A stretch of DNA of 64,000 nt, from NCBI GenBank assembly GCA_021292165.1, contig CM037876.1:120523393-120587392 (forward strand), written 5' to 3'. The position numbers and the translations under genes were made by a program. This document shows positions 11,425 to 23,624 of the stretch, piece after piece (positions within the stretch are counted from its first letter, which is position 1; every line of letters starts with the position of its first letter). Below the pieces are notes generated by a model. That model was not told where the DNA came from. It saw nothing but the letters and a program-made list of their open reading frames with translations, and did not search any database. Source of the stretch: Shinisaurus crocodilurus (taxonomy: Eukaryota > Chordata > Lepidosauria > Squamata > Shinisauridae).

Positions 11425-11690
11425 AAGTCTGGAGAGAGACACAGTATAGTTGAAGATCATTTTAAAGAGGGAATTACACATCAGGAAAAATTTCCTGACA
11501 GAGCAATAAGACAATGGAACCAACTACCTGGGGAGGTGGTGGGCTCTCCCACTCTGGAGGCATTCAAGGTGCAGCTGGACAGCCATCTGTCAGGGATGCT
11601 TTGACTTTGATTTCTGCATTGAGCCAGGGGTTGGACTCGATGGCCTTGTAGGCCCCTTCCAACTCTACAAGTTTTCTATGATTCTATGAT
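11425..11690 (+). mobile_element. CR1 LINE, 3' end
   Basis: Carries the C-terminal ORF2 text (RAIRQWNQLPGEVVGSPTLE) and the 3' end GGACTCGATGGCCTTGTAGG, closing with ATGATTCTATGAT, the typical CR1 octamer tail. Confidence 0.85.
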
Positions 11691-12227
11691 CATTTCTACA
11701 CTCAACCCACTTTTCCCTTTTTGTTGGCAGGTTTTGCTGGTTTTGTAGCATTTCAAAAATATGTTCAACCAGCAGGACAAAAGAAATATATGTACGCGTA
11801 CCATGGGTAGCAATGCCTCTCTCAAACCACTTGCAATTCTCTTAAAAACTATTTGTCCGTCTCCAGATAGGCTGCCCGTGCCACTTTTTCTAAAGGGATT
11901 AACTAAGGAACGTTTGCTTCCCTCTGCGGCGGAAGCGCATATCTCTGACAGTGCCAAGAGGGAGGCCCAGTGGTTTTTAATTGTTTGGGTAACCCTATAT
12001 GCGGTGGTGATTCAAATCCATGTTAGTGACTATAAGCAAACAATGTGGAGTGGTAATTAATCCAGTATCAAACAATTATGATTCTGTATATATGCCTTAA
12101 GGAAGCATAGTATTTTTCATGCAATAGAAGCCAAATCCATGCCATGTGTAATCTGTATGTATTACTATAATAAATGGGCTTAGTGTTCGGTTTACAATAA
12201 TCAGTTGTAATTATAATCATTCTGCAG

Positions 12228-12343
12228 GTTTACTTTCTGGTACCTGTTACACTCTCAGTAGGAGTAATTTCAGCTTTTCGAATACCGGCTTTCTTCAACA
12301 ACAATAATATCTTGGCTGTATTCCTACTTCTTTTCCTGTTTGG
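12228..12343 (+). CDS. ABCA12: ABCA12 coding exon (second transmembrane domain)
   Basis: 116 nt between TTCTGCAG and GTAAGG. Encodes VYFLVPVTLSVGVISAFRIP and a hydrophobic run LAVFLLLFLFG, two transmembrane segments of the second membrane domain. It starts in phase 0 and leaves two bases, which the next exon completes to glycine. No stop or frameshift. Confidence 0.95.
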
Positions 12344-14319
12344 GTAAGGATTTGGTTCATTTTAACTCAACCTGAATTTAACTCCCCCATCCCAGCTCCA
12401 GGCTTGAGCAGAGCTGCCTAACTTTGGGGTTGCCTGTCCTGTGAGTGTCCTACCCCTATGAAATTACGTGATTCCTGGGTTTCACAAAGGAGTTTAAGAA
12501 GTAGACTCCTGCCAGGATCGGACTAAGGGTCTATTTATTCCAGCAACCTGTTCCCAGCAGTGGCCAGCCAGGTGCTTCTAAAAAGCCCACAAGCAGGGTG
12601 TGAACGCCATCTTCCTCCCCCATTCGTTGCCCTCCAGCAATTGGAACTGTAAAAAGTATTCCAAATGCAGCAGCGCCATCAATCTGTATAAGGGCATTAT
12701 AATAATGGCCATTTTATTTTTTGCCCTTTTCCTGATCATCCCTAGCATGGAATTAGCCTTTTTCATCTCTAATGGCTCCTGAATGCCAGATGAGCATTGG
12801 GAGGGGAGTGACTTAGAGACTGACCTGTGTCCAGGGTTCAGCTTAGTGGGCTTTTCAAATATCAGTGTACTCTGGCCTGTTCCTAGTGTTGCCAGGTGCT
12901 GCCACTGGCCATGCAGAATGCCAGCCTCTCTCCTTCCCCTCTGTAAACTGTCCTGACCATACACAGCTCAAGTGCATAGACAGGGAATCGGTTTTCAAGA
13001 ACCAAGTGGGTGGGATGTCAACTTCCATGCCAACTTCCTTCAGCATTTCTTCTTATGCTCTGTGCTTCAAATCTGTTGTGGCCTTTGTGGCTCTCATCTC
13101 AAAATAGATCATAATACTCACTCATGCTGAGGCATGGTTGCCTACTTTACCAACTAAACATACAGTGCCTCAGCTAATACCACTCCAAACTTCTGCCTTT
13201 TGTTTCATCATGTTTCTGAGTCATAATTAAATGAGAAGCCATTGCAAGTGCAACACCTTCCTTCTTCTCAAGGTGGTAGAACCTATTCAGTCTACCTGTG
13301 AGGTTGAGGTCAAGACAAGATTGAACTTGTTGGAAAGCAGAACTGGGTAAAGTATCAGAAAATGAGTCTGATCTATAAGAACGCTAGAAATACGGGCTAC
13401 AGCACAGATGGAGAGATGTCTCTTATACATTCTGAGAGATCTGTTGACTTTGTTGGTCCTTTGGTGAAAGTGACCAATACATTTTGCTTATTTTCATGCC
13501 TTCCTTGGCAGTCTGGGTTGAAGAATTCAGGTCTGAAGAACTTACCGTAGGTCTGGAGTTTGTAGGATGCTCTTTAATCCATGAGTGCCCCCACCCCATT
13601 TATGGACTATTTCCTCTCCTAAAAGGCCCATGTAGGCAGTAAATTTCCTGCCTCATGCTGTACTATGTCCATATCTTTTTCCCTTTAATTTAAACTTTTA
13701 TTATTTTGTGAAAAACAAGTTACTATAGTGCATCATTATAGCGTTTTGGACATAATCCCTCCTCATGCTTGCCTCCTATCCTTGCACGTGCCCAGCTATG
13801 CAATGAGAGACAAATTTTATCCCTATATATCTATAAAACATGGGAAGTTGCTTCTCTCTGTGTCTCTTGCTCTCTTTTTAAAATGATTTTTGGATATTAT
13901 CATTATAGGCTGCCTTGCAGACTCATTTGAGTAGAAAGGCAGGAACAAACAAATAAATAAATAATGAATGTCAGACTGAGGTCAGTTAGCTACTTGTTAA
14001 TTAAAATTAATTTAATGACCACTCGAACCCAGGTCAGCCCAGAAACAACAGAATTCTTGCCTCATCTTTTTTGCCCTTATTACATATGTCAAGAAAACCC
14101 ATGGTCAGCATCAGGCGGTTTTACTGCCCATTTGTCCTTGCCAAAAAAAGATGAATGCAAAAAACACACACATGAAAAAAAAAACCCTTTTCTTCCTAAC
14201 CATAGAGAAAAATCAGCTCACACAAAACCTGGTGTCAGCCAAGCGAATAAAGCACTTTGCTGGTCTTGATGGTCATTTGCTTTACTGTGCTTTTTGTTCT
14301 TGTTGTTGATGCTCGGCAG
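12344..14319 (+). other. ABCA12: ABCA12 intron
   Basis: Apart from an L2/SINE-like tail (about 13885-13965, ending in AAATAAATAAAT) I recognise nothing in it. Confidence 0.7.
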
Positions 14320-14479
14320 ATATGCAACGTTTTCGTGGATGTACTTGCTGGCTGGAATCTTCAAGGAAACTGGAATGGCCTTTATAGTTTATGTCTGCAT
14401 CAACTTGTTCTTTGGCATCAACACAATCATCACTCATTCTGTTGTGTTTCTACTTTCCCAAGAAAAGGCCACTGATCAG
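14320..14479 (+). CDS. ABCA12: ABCA12 coding exon (second transmembrane domain)
   Basis: 160 nt. The acceptor is CTCGGCAG and the donor GTAAGA. Encodes GYATFSWMYLLAGIFKETGM followed by helix text with LFFGINTIITHSVVFLLS. The YATF...YLLAG motif is typical of ABCA transmembrane helices. The frame is intact and ends in phase 0. Confidence 0.95.
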
Positions 14480-15374
14480 GTAAGAATTCTGCGAGCATGC
14501 CATTCACTTTCATGCATAGCATCTGTATCATGGGGCAAAATCCATTCCATGTCAAGAGTGCAGGGAGAAACCCTCTCTTACTTTAAAAGGAGTTTGGAGT
14601 AAGTACACTCTGAGGCAGCTCAGGTAGGGATCTGATATAGTTACATTTATTGGATTATTCAGCCTGTACGTGGAAGCCTCTACATACAATCAGCCAACCT
14701 CTTGATACAAACCTCTGTTTGTATAAGGATGAATGGCAGGAGATGATAGAGAGTTTTCACTAGCTACTCCCTTCTGATAGCAACTACCTGAGACCTCTTA
14801 GTTACAATCACCAGTGGGGCTAAGACAGCCAGGCATTATCAAAATATCAAAGGCCAATATGTTATGGATATATATTGCAGTGCTGGGGTTTCCCAGGTTT
14901 AATCATCTCCTCCCTGGAGCTCTCAAGTCCCAAACTGCAGTACCAATCTTGAGTCCCATAGTGCAGCACCACTGGGCATAGGGCCTTCAGAACCTAGGCA
15001 ACAGGTTTCTTTAGGATACCAAATAGTTCTGACAGTCATCACAAGGTAACAAGGGTCCGGAGCACTTCCACATTTTCTGGAATTAGAATGAATTCATGGC
15101 TTCTCTCCAAAAGTTAAGGCCACGGGCCAGTGAAGCCATGGTGGGGGGCAGTCATATTTTTTATTCATGTTCCTTCCCCATCCATGCATAAAATGGGGGT
15201 GGGCTCTATTTTTACATTAAAGGCATGCTTGGGTGAGAGGAGCTAAGCCCTCCACTGCTTTATCTCCTAATGCCATGTCACTTCAAGCACTTTCCTTCAC
15301 AGTCTGCTTCACTTCCAATACTGGAGCAAAGCAAAGAGAAAAGAGCCTGAAGCAACAGGGCATAAGGAGGCAAG

Positions 15375-15448
15375 GTGTGTGTGTGCGCGTGTGTGCGCGT
15401 GTGTGCGCGCGCGTGTGCGCGTGTGTGCGCGTGTGCGCGTGTGTGTGT
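15375..15448. repeat. GT/GC alternating tract, Z-DNA prone
   Basis: About 74 bp of strictly alternating purine and pyrimidine, with blocks of GT and GCGC. Such tracts favour the left-handed helix and are length-variable. Confidence 0.9.
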
Positions 15449-16821
15449 AGGGGATGGGACACAGACAGAGGTTCAGTTCCCCTCAGCTGCACACCACTTT
15501 TGGTATAGAAAATAGACTTCCTTCTGTACTGAGCTGCTTTAAGAGAAGTTCAATACAAAATACTGTATAGAGGTATTTCAGCCCTTCAAAGGTTAAATAA
15601 GATTTATCATGCTATTACATTTAGGTGTTGGATATGCAAATGCTGAATGTGCAGATTTATATTCTGTTTTGAGATTATATCCTAAAGTTCAAATATATTG
15701 GTGTCAAGTGACACAAATTATTCAGCATACAATAGGTAAGGTTGAAGTATGACTGACAATTCTAACTATTAGGAGGATTGAACTTACAAGTCAGTTAAGC
15801 TTTTGCACATGAACTTTTGGTGGCTGCAAAAACTGTCCTGGCTTGTAGTTGGAGTTGGCCATCAATACCACCACCGACAGCAGTGGCTAGCGGAGGCATT
15901 TGAAACGGACAAACATGGACCTCGGTATGGTGCAAAGGAGAAATGGTTTTTGAGGACTTTACTCTTGTACTGAAATGGCAACATTTCTTTAGCTCATAGA
16001 ATCAGTACTATGATCCATAAAGACTAGATCCTTATAGACATGCTGTGTACTTTTTTAAAAAGTGAAATCATATTGTAACAACTGGTAAAGTAATACTTTT
16101 CTAATGTCTAAATATAACAGGAGATTATTCCCACCACAGTAAAACTCTGGTGATTACAAGGGAATAAATGAGCCTTTTCTCTTTAGAGATAAACTTTGTT
16201 TTATAATGGACCAGCTTGTCAGCTTTCATTATGGACATATGTCTTTCCTGAATATGCATTCAGCATTTTCCTTAATGGCACTCAATCAGTAAAAAAAAAA
16301 TGAAAGGAGGTTACAAGATCTTTGTGGCCAAAAGCAGACAAGATTTGTTGATTGACGTTGATGATATGTCCCTTGCAGGTGTCTGGCTATGTCTGCTCAT
16401 GATAATTTATGGCATATCTGACTTGCCCAGTACAAATGTCAACTGCATTACTCTCTCTTCATGACAAGAAGTCTAGGTGTTGGGCACAAAGACCAACTTT
16501 TTGCTACTTGTCAGATGGTATTTTCACACATCACCTTCTTGGAACAGCTGTACAGAGTTTGGGGCAGGCTGCAGCCTGACAGAATCTGCAGCACCAGATT
16601 GTTGTCTGCTAGCTGACCTGAAACAGAACCTTTCAGTGTAAATGTGTGCTGAAAAGTAGTTGGAATGGAGGGGCATTACAAGCTACTGTATACACAATAG
16701 TATATGCTAGGTAAACTGCTCCACTGTGCTGCAACCCAGATGAACTTGACTAGGATTTAACCTGGATTACTTGACACAATCTACCCCTCTATAAACTAGA
16801 TGCGTAGTCTAGTCTCTAGCA

Positions 16822-16956
16822 CAGTGTTCTCCAACCTTGGGTCCTCAGATGTTTTTGGCCTACAACTCCCAGCATGCCCCAGCCAGCATAGGGGCATGGG
16901 GCATGCTGGGTGTTGTAGGCCAAAAACATCTGGGGACCCAAGGTTGGAGAACCCTG
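16822..16956. mobile_element. Palindromic hAT MITE, young subfamily
   Basis: Standard inverted arms. The flanking 8-mers CTCTAGCA and CACTAGCA differ at one position. Confidence 0.9.
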
Positions 16957-16983
16957 CACTAGCATCTAGTGTGACTAGCAATG

Positions 16984-17150
16984 CAATCGTGTGCATGTTT
17001 ATTATTCAGAAGTAAGCCCCATTATGTTCAATAGGGCTTACTCACATATAAGTGTGCCTAAGACTGCTATCGTAAGTATACTTACCAGGGAGTAATGGCC
17101 AGTGAACTCAGTGGGATTTACTTTTGAGTAAACATACTTAGGAAAGTACT
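16984..17150. repeat. Two short palindromic repeats of the CTTACTnnnAGTAAG type
   Basis: Two adjacent units with CAGAAGTAAGCCCCATTATG and CAGTGGGATTTACTTTTGAG-like arms. Related units lie near 20381-20462, 34346-34436 and 46555-46650. The full palindromic consensus carries GCAATCCTATGC-like ends, so they look like a non-autonomous DNA element. Confidence 0.55.
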
Positions 17151-17185
17151 GTAAAGTATGCAAGTGACAAACTGTGGCTCTACAG

Positions 17186-17318
17186 CAGTGTTCCCCAACC
17201 TTGGGTCCCCAGATGTTTTTGGCCTACAACTCCCAGCATGCCCCAGCCAGCAGCTGGCTGGGGCATGCTGGGAGTTGTAGGCCAAAAACATCTGGGGACC
17301 CAAGGTTGGAGAACACTG
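17186..17318. mobile_element. Palindromic hAT MITE, young subfamily
   Basis: Almost perfect hairpin with arms of about 60 bp (CAGCCAGCAGCTGGCTG at the centre). Exact 8-bp duplication CTCTACAG. Confidence 0.92.
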
Positions 17319-17401
17319 CTCTACAGTTATGGGTAGGCTCAGTTTGACGTGGCCTCCAAGGTGAGTGTGGCTACTCATTAAAACCACAGTGTGGAAAACA
17401 A

Positions 17402-17568
17402 CACTGGCTCAGCTTGTCTGAGTGTGGAAAGCTAAGCAGGGTCAGGCCTGGCTATTACTTGGATGGGAGACCCCTCCTCTAGTTTCCTGCAGTGAGCAGG
17501 GGGTTGGACTCGATGGCCTTGTAGGCCCCTTCCAACTCTATGATCTATAATCTATGAAATCTAGAAGG
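17402..17568 (+). mobile_element. 5S-rRNA-derived SINE with CR1-type tail
   Basis: Head with AAGCTAAGCAGGGTCAGGCC and ACTTGGATGGGAGACC; tail with GGACTCGATGGCCTTGTAGG; end ATCTATGAAATCTA. Confidence 0.85.
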
Positions 17569-18174
17569 AATGATAGAGTACCGGTAGTTGTCTGCCATTC
17601 TCCATCTGTTGTTTAGCCATGTTTACCTTCTATCTCCTTAGCAGCTAATTGTCCCTTCTCTTCCCCCTCCCAACATCTGTGGAAATAAAGCTGCTAAAGG
17701 AGAGATAATAGAAGCAAGGGAGGGAGAAAGGCAACCAGGGGCTCTGTAATATCATCCAGTTTTATCTGCCTGACTCTGGAGTAGATTCAGATTTCTTCAC
17801 GGACAAAGCCTGGCTTACATGTGACTACTTGTCACTTGGTAAGTGTAAGCTATAGCCAGGCTCTGAATTCTGTGAGCCAGAAGCCCTATTCAAGCATTAA
17901 CTAAAGTAGCAAACACAACACAACAAGCTGTACCAAGTAGCCCCACCCCCAACATGGTGTGCACCACATGGCTCCACCCTCAGTCACCCATGTGTACAGT
18001 GTGAACAGTGTACAGGGGGGAGGCCTTCATGCACACAGCTGTACACATGGAGGCTTCCACATGATTCAGAACCCTGATAGGGCAGGGTTCTGAATCCTGT
18101 AGATGCCTTTACGTGTATAGCTCTGCTCCCTGTATGCATGGCTGCTTGAGAGCAAAACTACATGGCGCATACAG

Positions 18175-18345
18175 GCCTGTGGCTTGCGCTGGCTCAGCTT
18201 GTCTGGGAGTGGAAAGCAAAGCAGGGTCAGGCCTGGTTATTACTTGGATGGGAGACCCCTCCTCTAGTTTCCTGCATTGAGCAGGGGTTTGGACTCGCCA
18301 TAGCCTCGTAGGCTCCTTCCAACTCTATGATCTATGAAATCTATG
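18175..18345 (+). mobile_element. 5S-rRNA-derived SINE with CR1-type tail
   Basis: The same head and tail as the copies at 3119 and 17402, with a small insertion in the tail (ACTCGCCATAGCC). Confidence 0.85.
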
Positions 18346-18480
18346 TGTCGTCATCAGGTTGCAGGGCTACTTGGTGCAGCCTCATCCCCTCTCACGTACC
18401 ATGTTTACTACTTTAGTTATTACTGAACAAGGTTAGAATAAAGCAGCCTTTCCCAACCTGGTGCCCTCCAGATGTGTTGA

Positions 18481-18958
18481 ATCATAGAATCATAGAAAAG
18501 TAGAGTTGGAAGGGGCCTACAAGGCCATCGAGTCCAACCCCCTGCTCAATGCAGGAATCCAGGTCAAAGCATTCCCGACAGATGGCTGTCCAGCCGCACC
18601 TTGAATGCCTCCAGAGTGGGAGAGCCCACCACCTCCCTAGGTAGTTGATTCCATTGTCTTGTTGCTCTGACAGTCAGGAAATTTTTCCTGATGTTTAGGT
18701 GGAATCTGGGTTCCTGTAACTTGAGCCCATTATTCCGTGTCCTGCAAACTGGGATGATCAAGAAGAGATCCTGGCCCTCCTCTGTGTGACAACCCTTCAA
18801 GTACTGGAAGAGTGCGATCATATCTCCCCTCAGTCTCCTCTTCTGAAGGCTAAACATGCCCAGTTCTTTCAGTCTCTCCTCATAGGGCCTTGTTCCTAGA
18901 CCCTTAATCATCTTTGTTGCCCTCCTCTGAACCCTCTCCAGTTTGTCTACATCCTTCT
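18481..18958 (-). mobile_element. CR1 LINE, 3' fragment nested in a hAT MITE
   Basis: Minus-strand ORF2 C-terminus with LERVQRRATKMIKGLGTRPY and RATRQWNQLPREVVGSPTLE. The 3' end on the plus strand reads ATCATAGAATCATAG. It is highly similar to the element at 36013-38150. Confidence 0.88.
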
Positions 18959-19017
18959 TAACTACAACTCCCATTATCCCCAGCCCCAGCATGGCCAAGC
19001 ATGTTGGCTGGGGATGC

Positions 19018-19087
19018 TTTGTTTTTATCTTATGTACATCGCCCAGGGTGGCCGGTTTGCCGGCCAGATGGCCGATAAATAAATATA

Positions 19088-19118
<31 letters not shown>
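19018..19118 (+). mobile_element. L2 LINE 3' end with (GAT)n tail
   Basis: ACATCGCCCAGGGTGGCCGG and AGATGGCCGATAAATAAATA mark the L2 3' end. It continues into a GAT microsatellite (19089-19118) and sits inside the hAT MITE. Confidence 0.7.
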
Positions 19119-19650
19119 GATGATGGGGGTTATATTCCAATGCATCTGGAAGGCACCAAGTCTGGGAATGCTGGAGTAAAGCATTCATGTTGGGAAAGGA
19201 CAAGTGTGTTTGGAAAGCGGCAAAAAGCTGCCCCTCTGTGGCAGGGAGCAGATTGGGCCCTTAACCTAACATGGTCCTAATATATGGCTGTTTTACCTTT
19301 TCTCATCTAAGTGAATGGCTGCTATTGTGTGCATCGTTGTAGTAGGGGGAAATCTGCCCTACAGCAGTCGATACTGGCTGGCTGGGACTCCAATGAGAAG
19401 GGCCTATTTATAAGGAGGGCCCACTGTAAGTCTAGATGTGACACACATGTGCCTACCTACCTGCCAGGTGGCCTCTGCAATATACAACCCCCCTCCTCCA
19501 CCATTCTCCACCAACACTACCACCACTATTACAATGATGGACATTTTGCTATGAAACCCAGTATACATTTGTAAATTTTTTACGATACGTGGCACATTTT
19601 GTAACCAGAGAATAAACACACAATGACCAAATATACTTCATTTCTTTCAG

Positions 19651-19919
19651 GCCTTGCATGACCTTGCTGAAATTCTGAGGCATGTTTTCCTGATGTTCCC
19701 ACAATTCTGTTTTGGATATGGGTTGATTGAACTGGCACAGTACCAAGCCTTGATGGGCTTCTTAAAAGCCTATGGAGTGGTTTATCCTGACAAAACTTTT
19801 GAGTTGGACAGAATAAGTTCTAAACTGCTTGCGATGTTCATCCAGGGGACTATATTTTTTTCAATCCGCCTCTTGGTCGATGATGGGACATTTCAGAAAG
19901 TCTGGTATAATATATTAGA
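19651..19919 (+). CDS. ABCA12: ABCA12 coding exon (end of second transmembrane domain)
   Basis: 269 nt after TTTCTTTCAG. Encodes RHVFLMFPQFCFGYGLIELA, a motif highly typical of ABCA proteins, then LKAYGVVYPDKTFELDR and a last transmembrane segment, FIQGTIFFSIRLLV. It ends with two bases before GTAAGT. Intact frame. Confidence 0.95.
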
Positions 19920-20380
19920 GTAAGTGATTTCCAGGCGGGGTGGTGGGCGGGTGGTGGTGGTGGTGGTGGTGGTGGTTCCAAAATCACAAACAGATGGGTT
20001 GACAGGGAGCAACTTGTGTCGTATATAATTGTTGTGATTTATTGTCTTCCGTTAATGCCAGGGATGTGTAAAAGGCTTTGGCAACATAACTGAAAATGAA
20101 ATGGGGCAATTTATGATTATGGGAACACACAAATGGAGTTTGCCCCACTCAGTCATTCCTCCATTGTGATCTGCCTTCTGTGCATCAAATGCACAGGATT
20201 ACAAAATTGTCTTATCCCAATATTGCCTTCCTACATAACAGGGAGGGTGTGCCAATATCGAGAGAAATAAAAATTAAAACAACAACAGAGGGAGCAGGTC
20301 ACTGTCCTTGTGAGAGAGCTTGATCCACAAATCAGTTTAAGTAGGTAGTTCTTGTACTTGATATAACCCAATTTAGGCTG

Positions 20381-20600
20381 CAATGCTATACCCACTTACC
20401 CGGGAGTAAACCCCATCAAACTAAATGGGACTTACTGAGTAGACGTGTGTAGGATTGCACTTCTAGTACAATCATCTAGATTGGGGAAGACATTGTCCTA
20501 TTGAAATCAATCAAGGCTATGCATGTCTGCCTAAAAGTAAGTTCTACTAAATTCAAGCAGGCATAATCCCAGGCAAGTGTGCATAAGATTGCAGCCTTAA
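20381..20600. repeat. Short palindromic DNA-element units
   Basis: Contains ACTTACCCGGGAGTAAACCC with GGACTTACTGAGTAGACG and the end TAGGATTGCAC, followed by a second, more degraded unit. Same family as 16984-17150. Confidence 0.55.
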
Positions 20601-20631
20601 CTTGGTTAAGTGCTTAAAATGGTTTTTAAAA

Positions 20632-20632
20632 A

Positions 20633-20689
<57 letters not shown>

Positions 20690-20790
20690 TAATTATCAAT
20701 TAATTATCAATTAATTATTAATATTTCTTTATTATTTATTATTACTTAATTAATAATTATTGATACTTACTAATTATTATTAATTATTAA
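20632..20790. repeat. (ATT)n microsatellite with AT-rich flank
   Basis: About 55 bp of ATT repeats followed by roughly 100 bp of TAATTA-rich sequence with internal dyads. Confidence 0.9.
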
Positions 20791-21359
20791 TTCCTGTAGA
20801 ATGTGTGACTGCACATTCTACAGGAGGTAAGGTGGCATCTTTTACTTTACCTTCTTTTTTTGAAGTAGGAGAAAGCAAGCTTTTCAAAATACATACATTA
20901 TATCACTAGGGAGAATGTAAAGGGTAGCTATTTTCATCTACATAGAGAGCTATAGGCCTTTTCAGATGACATACTCACGGAACAAGTGGAGAGGGGAGTG
21001 GGTTGTGCCAGGTAGCTCCTCTCTGAGCTCCATGTGTTCAGTTCAAAGTCTGAACAGAGCCAAGGTATGTATGTACAGCACAGGCAGCCCTGCCACTTGT
21101 CCGCATGAAAGCTATATTCACACCTTCAGCTAAATGTGTAAAGGTTGTGAGCTGTGCGTGCAATACCAATCCTTCCCTCAACTGCCTTGCGCAGCATTCA
21201 GTAAATGTGTGAAAAGGGTTAGCGTTAGGGCATGTGTTAACCAAAGTGAAGCATTTTAAGTTACATAGCTTTTCAGTAGCAGAGTTAATCACATGCTTAA
21301 ATCTCTCCCACTGAAAAATGTTGCCCTACTCTGATTGGATTAGTCTTTTTAAATATTGA

Positions 21360-23236
21360 TGGAAATATGATTATTTCCGGACCCGATGGAACAGTCTATG
21401 AGGCTTTAGCAAAGCACTTCACAGATAAAATTGATCGGATTAGGAATGGGATTTCATGTGTCGTGGACACAGGGAGTGAGCGGGAGGAGGCCAATGGCAG
21501 ACCGGTTTTGTGGGATCGGTTCCAGCTTCTTCTTTCTGATGAAGTGGACAAGGTGCTTTCATCTGTGAGGCCGACCACCTGCTTGCTTGATCCTTGCCCG
21601 CCCTGGCTCATTATGAGATGCAGGGAGAGACTGGGTGAGGGGATCAGGGCGGTGGTGAATGCCTCCCTCGAGGAGGGAGTGATGCCACCAGCCCTCAAGG
21701 AGGCAGCAATAAGACCGCTTCTAAAGAAGCCCTCCTTGGATCCCCAAGATCTGAACAACTTCCGCCCAGTCTCCAATTTGCCATTTCTGGGCAAGCTGAT
21801 TGAGCGAATGGTGGGGGCTCAGTTGAAGGCACACTTGAATGAAGCCGATTACTTAGATCCATGCCAGTCAGGCTTCAGGCCTGGACATGGGACGGAAACG
21901 GCCTTGGTCGCCTTGGTGGATGATATGAGGAGGGCTTTAGATAGGGGCGAATGCTCCTTTCTAGTCCTCCTCAATCTCTCAGTGGCTTTTGATACTGTTG
22001 ACCACAGTATCCTCCTGGACCTGCCTGGAGGGGTTGGGCATAGGAGGCACTGTATTGCAGTGGTTCCAGTCCTTCCTCTCTGGAAGGTACCAGAGGGCAG
22101 TTCTTGGGGAGGAGGCTTCGGACCTTCGGCCGCTCACTTGTGGGGTGCCGCAGGGTTCCATCCTCTCCCTGATGTTATTTAACATCTACCTGAAGCTGCT
22201 GGGAGCTATCATCAGGAGGTTTGGGGTGCGGTGTCATCAGTATGCGGATGACACGCAGCTCTACCTCTCTTTCAAGTCCTCCTCACCAAGGTTGGCCGTT
22301 GAGACCCTGTCCAAGTGCCTGGAGTCAGTGGGTGGCTGGATGGGAAGGAACATGCTGAAACTGAACCCCGACAAGACCGAGGTACTTCTGGTGGGGGACA
22401 AGGGGAGGTTAGGGGATGTTGACCTGGTGCTGAGTGGGGTACATTTGCCCCTGAAGGACCAGGCTCGCAGCTTGGGGGTCATTTTAGACTCCCAGCTGTC
22501 CATGGAGGCTCAGGTGGCAGCTGTGAGCCGGGCGGCGCTGTATCAACTCCATCTGATACGGCAGCTGCGCCCCTACCTTCCTAATCATCTGCTCCCATCA
22601 GTGGTTCATGTCTTGGTCTGGTCTCCTCTCGCCTAGACTACTGTAATGAGCTCTACGTGGGGTTACCCTGGAAGATGGTTCGGAAGCTACTGCTGGTACA
22701 GAACGCGGTGGCTCGTCTGGTTTAAGGCAGCCGCCGGTGGGATCACATCACTCCAGTGCTCAAGGAGCTGCACTGGATACCAGTTGCTTGGCGAGCCAAA
22801 TTCAAGGTGTTGGGTTTGACCTTTAAAACCCTATACGGCTCCGGTCCAGTTTATCTCAAGGAGCGTCTCCAGCAACACCAAGTAGGCCGCTCAACAAGAT
22901 CTGCCACAGACAGCCTTCTCCTTGTCCCTTCAGCCAGAGCAGCTAGACTGGTGGGGACTAGGAAGAGGGCCTTTCTGTGGCGGCCCCCATACTGTGGAAC
23001 TCTCTCCCTAGTGACCTCCGCCATGCCCCCTCTCTGCTGAGCTTCCGCCGCTCACTAAAAACATGGCTGTTCAGGCGGGAATTTGGGGTGGGCTAAGATT
23101 TTAAAATTTTATACTGTTTTTAATGTATTTTATTCTGTATTTTATTGTGCGTACATCGCCCAGAGTGGCCGCCGGTTTGCCAGCCAGATGGGTGATCCAT
23201 AAATGTAATAAATAAATAAATAAATAAATAAATAAA
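21360..23236 (+). mobile_element. L2 LINE, 5'-truncated, with reverse transcriptase remnant
   Basis: Plus-strand text of an L2 reverse transcriptase: NNFRPVSNLPFLGKLIERMV, QSGFRPGHGTETAL, then after a frameshift near 22010 GVPQGSILS and YADDTQLYLS. The C-terminal part is at 22756-23040. The 3' end has ACATCGCCCAGAGTGGCCGC and an AAATAAATAAAT tail. The 5' end and endonuclease are missing. A frameshift and in-frame stops (for example near 22636 and 22723) make it inactive, but it is well preserved. Confidence 0.9.
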
Positions 23237-23624
23237 ATGATTAGGCATTTTAGGAAGACAGTGGCCCACTCACAAAACATCTAGCACTTCCAACACATAT
23301 TGCTTTTTTAAAACATATATTGACCAGCACTGTATCAGTGAGCCATTGTTCATGCCAGAAGAAGATGCTTGTCCAGTTGGCTCAGCAAAGAAGCTCCCTA
23401 GGGCTTCATTGCAGCCCTGCTTATGCCCATGATGACTTTGAATCCCAATTTTTTTTAAAAAAAAATGTTTCTGAAAATGACTGCTTTTGTTAAATGTACA
23501 AATTGAACAAATATGCTGTCAAGTATATTTTCATAACAGAACAAAATTTAACAATAAGGCGAACAGTTCAGTCCTCCAAGCCCTGTTCCAGCACACACTG
23601 ATCAGTGGAGTGAATGTAGTTTAT

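Larger units (their letters stand above)
6755..12227 (+). other. ABCA12: ABCA12 intron
   Basis: A 5.5-kb intron packed with repeats: MIR-like SINE, an L2 fragment split by a Tigger-like MITE, a tRNA-headed SINE, palindromic MITEs, a GC-rich hAT and a CR1 3' end, each listed separately. The stretch 11695-12227 shows no clear repeat. Confidence 0.7.
18444..19173. mobile_element. hAT MITE split by nested L2 and CR1 insertions
   Basis: The left arm (CAGCCTTTCCCAACCTGGTG) is at 18444-18480, the middle at 18959-19017 and the right arm (ending AGTCTGGGAATGCTG) at 19119-19173. The flanks GAATAAAG and GAGTAAAG are an 8-bp duplication with one change. Two LINE ends have landed inside it. Confidence 0.75.
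14480..19650 (+). other. ABCA12: ABCA12 intron
   Basis: A 5.2-kb intron with a purine/pyrimidine alternating tract, two palindromic hAT MITEs, two 5S-headed SINEs and a nested hAT/L2/CR1 cluster, listed separately. 14480-15370 and 15450-16820 show nothing I recognise. Confidence 0.7.

Noticed and set aside
15233..15508. Open frame of 91 codons across the GT/GC tract
   Set aside because: The frame is produced by the simple repeat (alternating Val/Cys/Arg) and has no family or splice support.
18564..19184. 206-codon minus-strand frame
   Set aside because: It is a CR1 ORF2 C-terminus read through the nested MITE and a GAT repeat (giving a His run), not a host gene.
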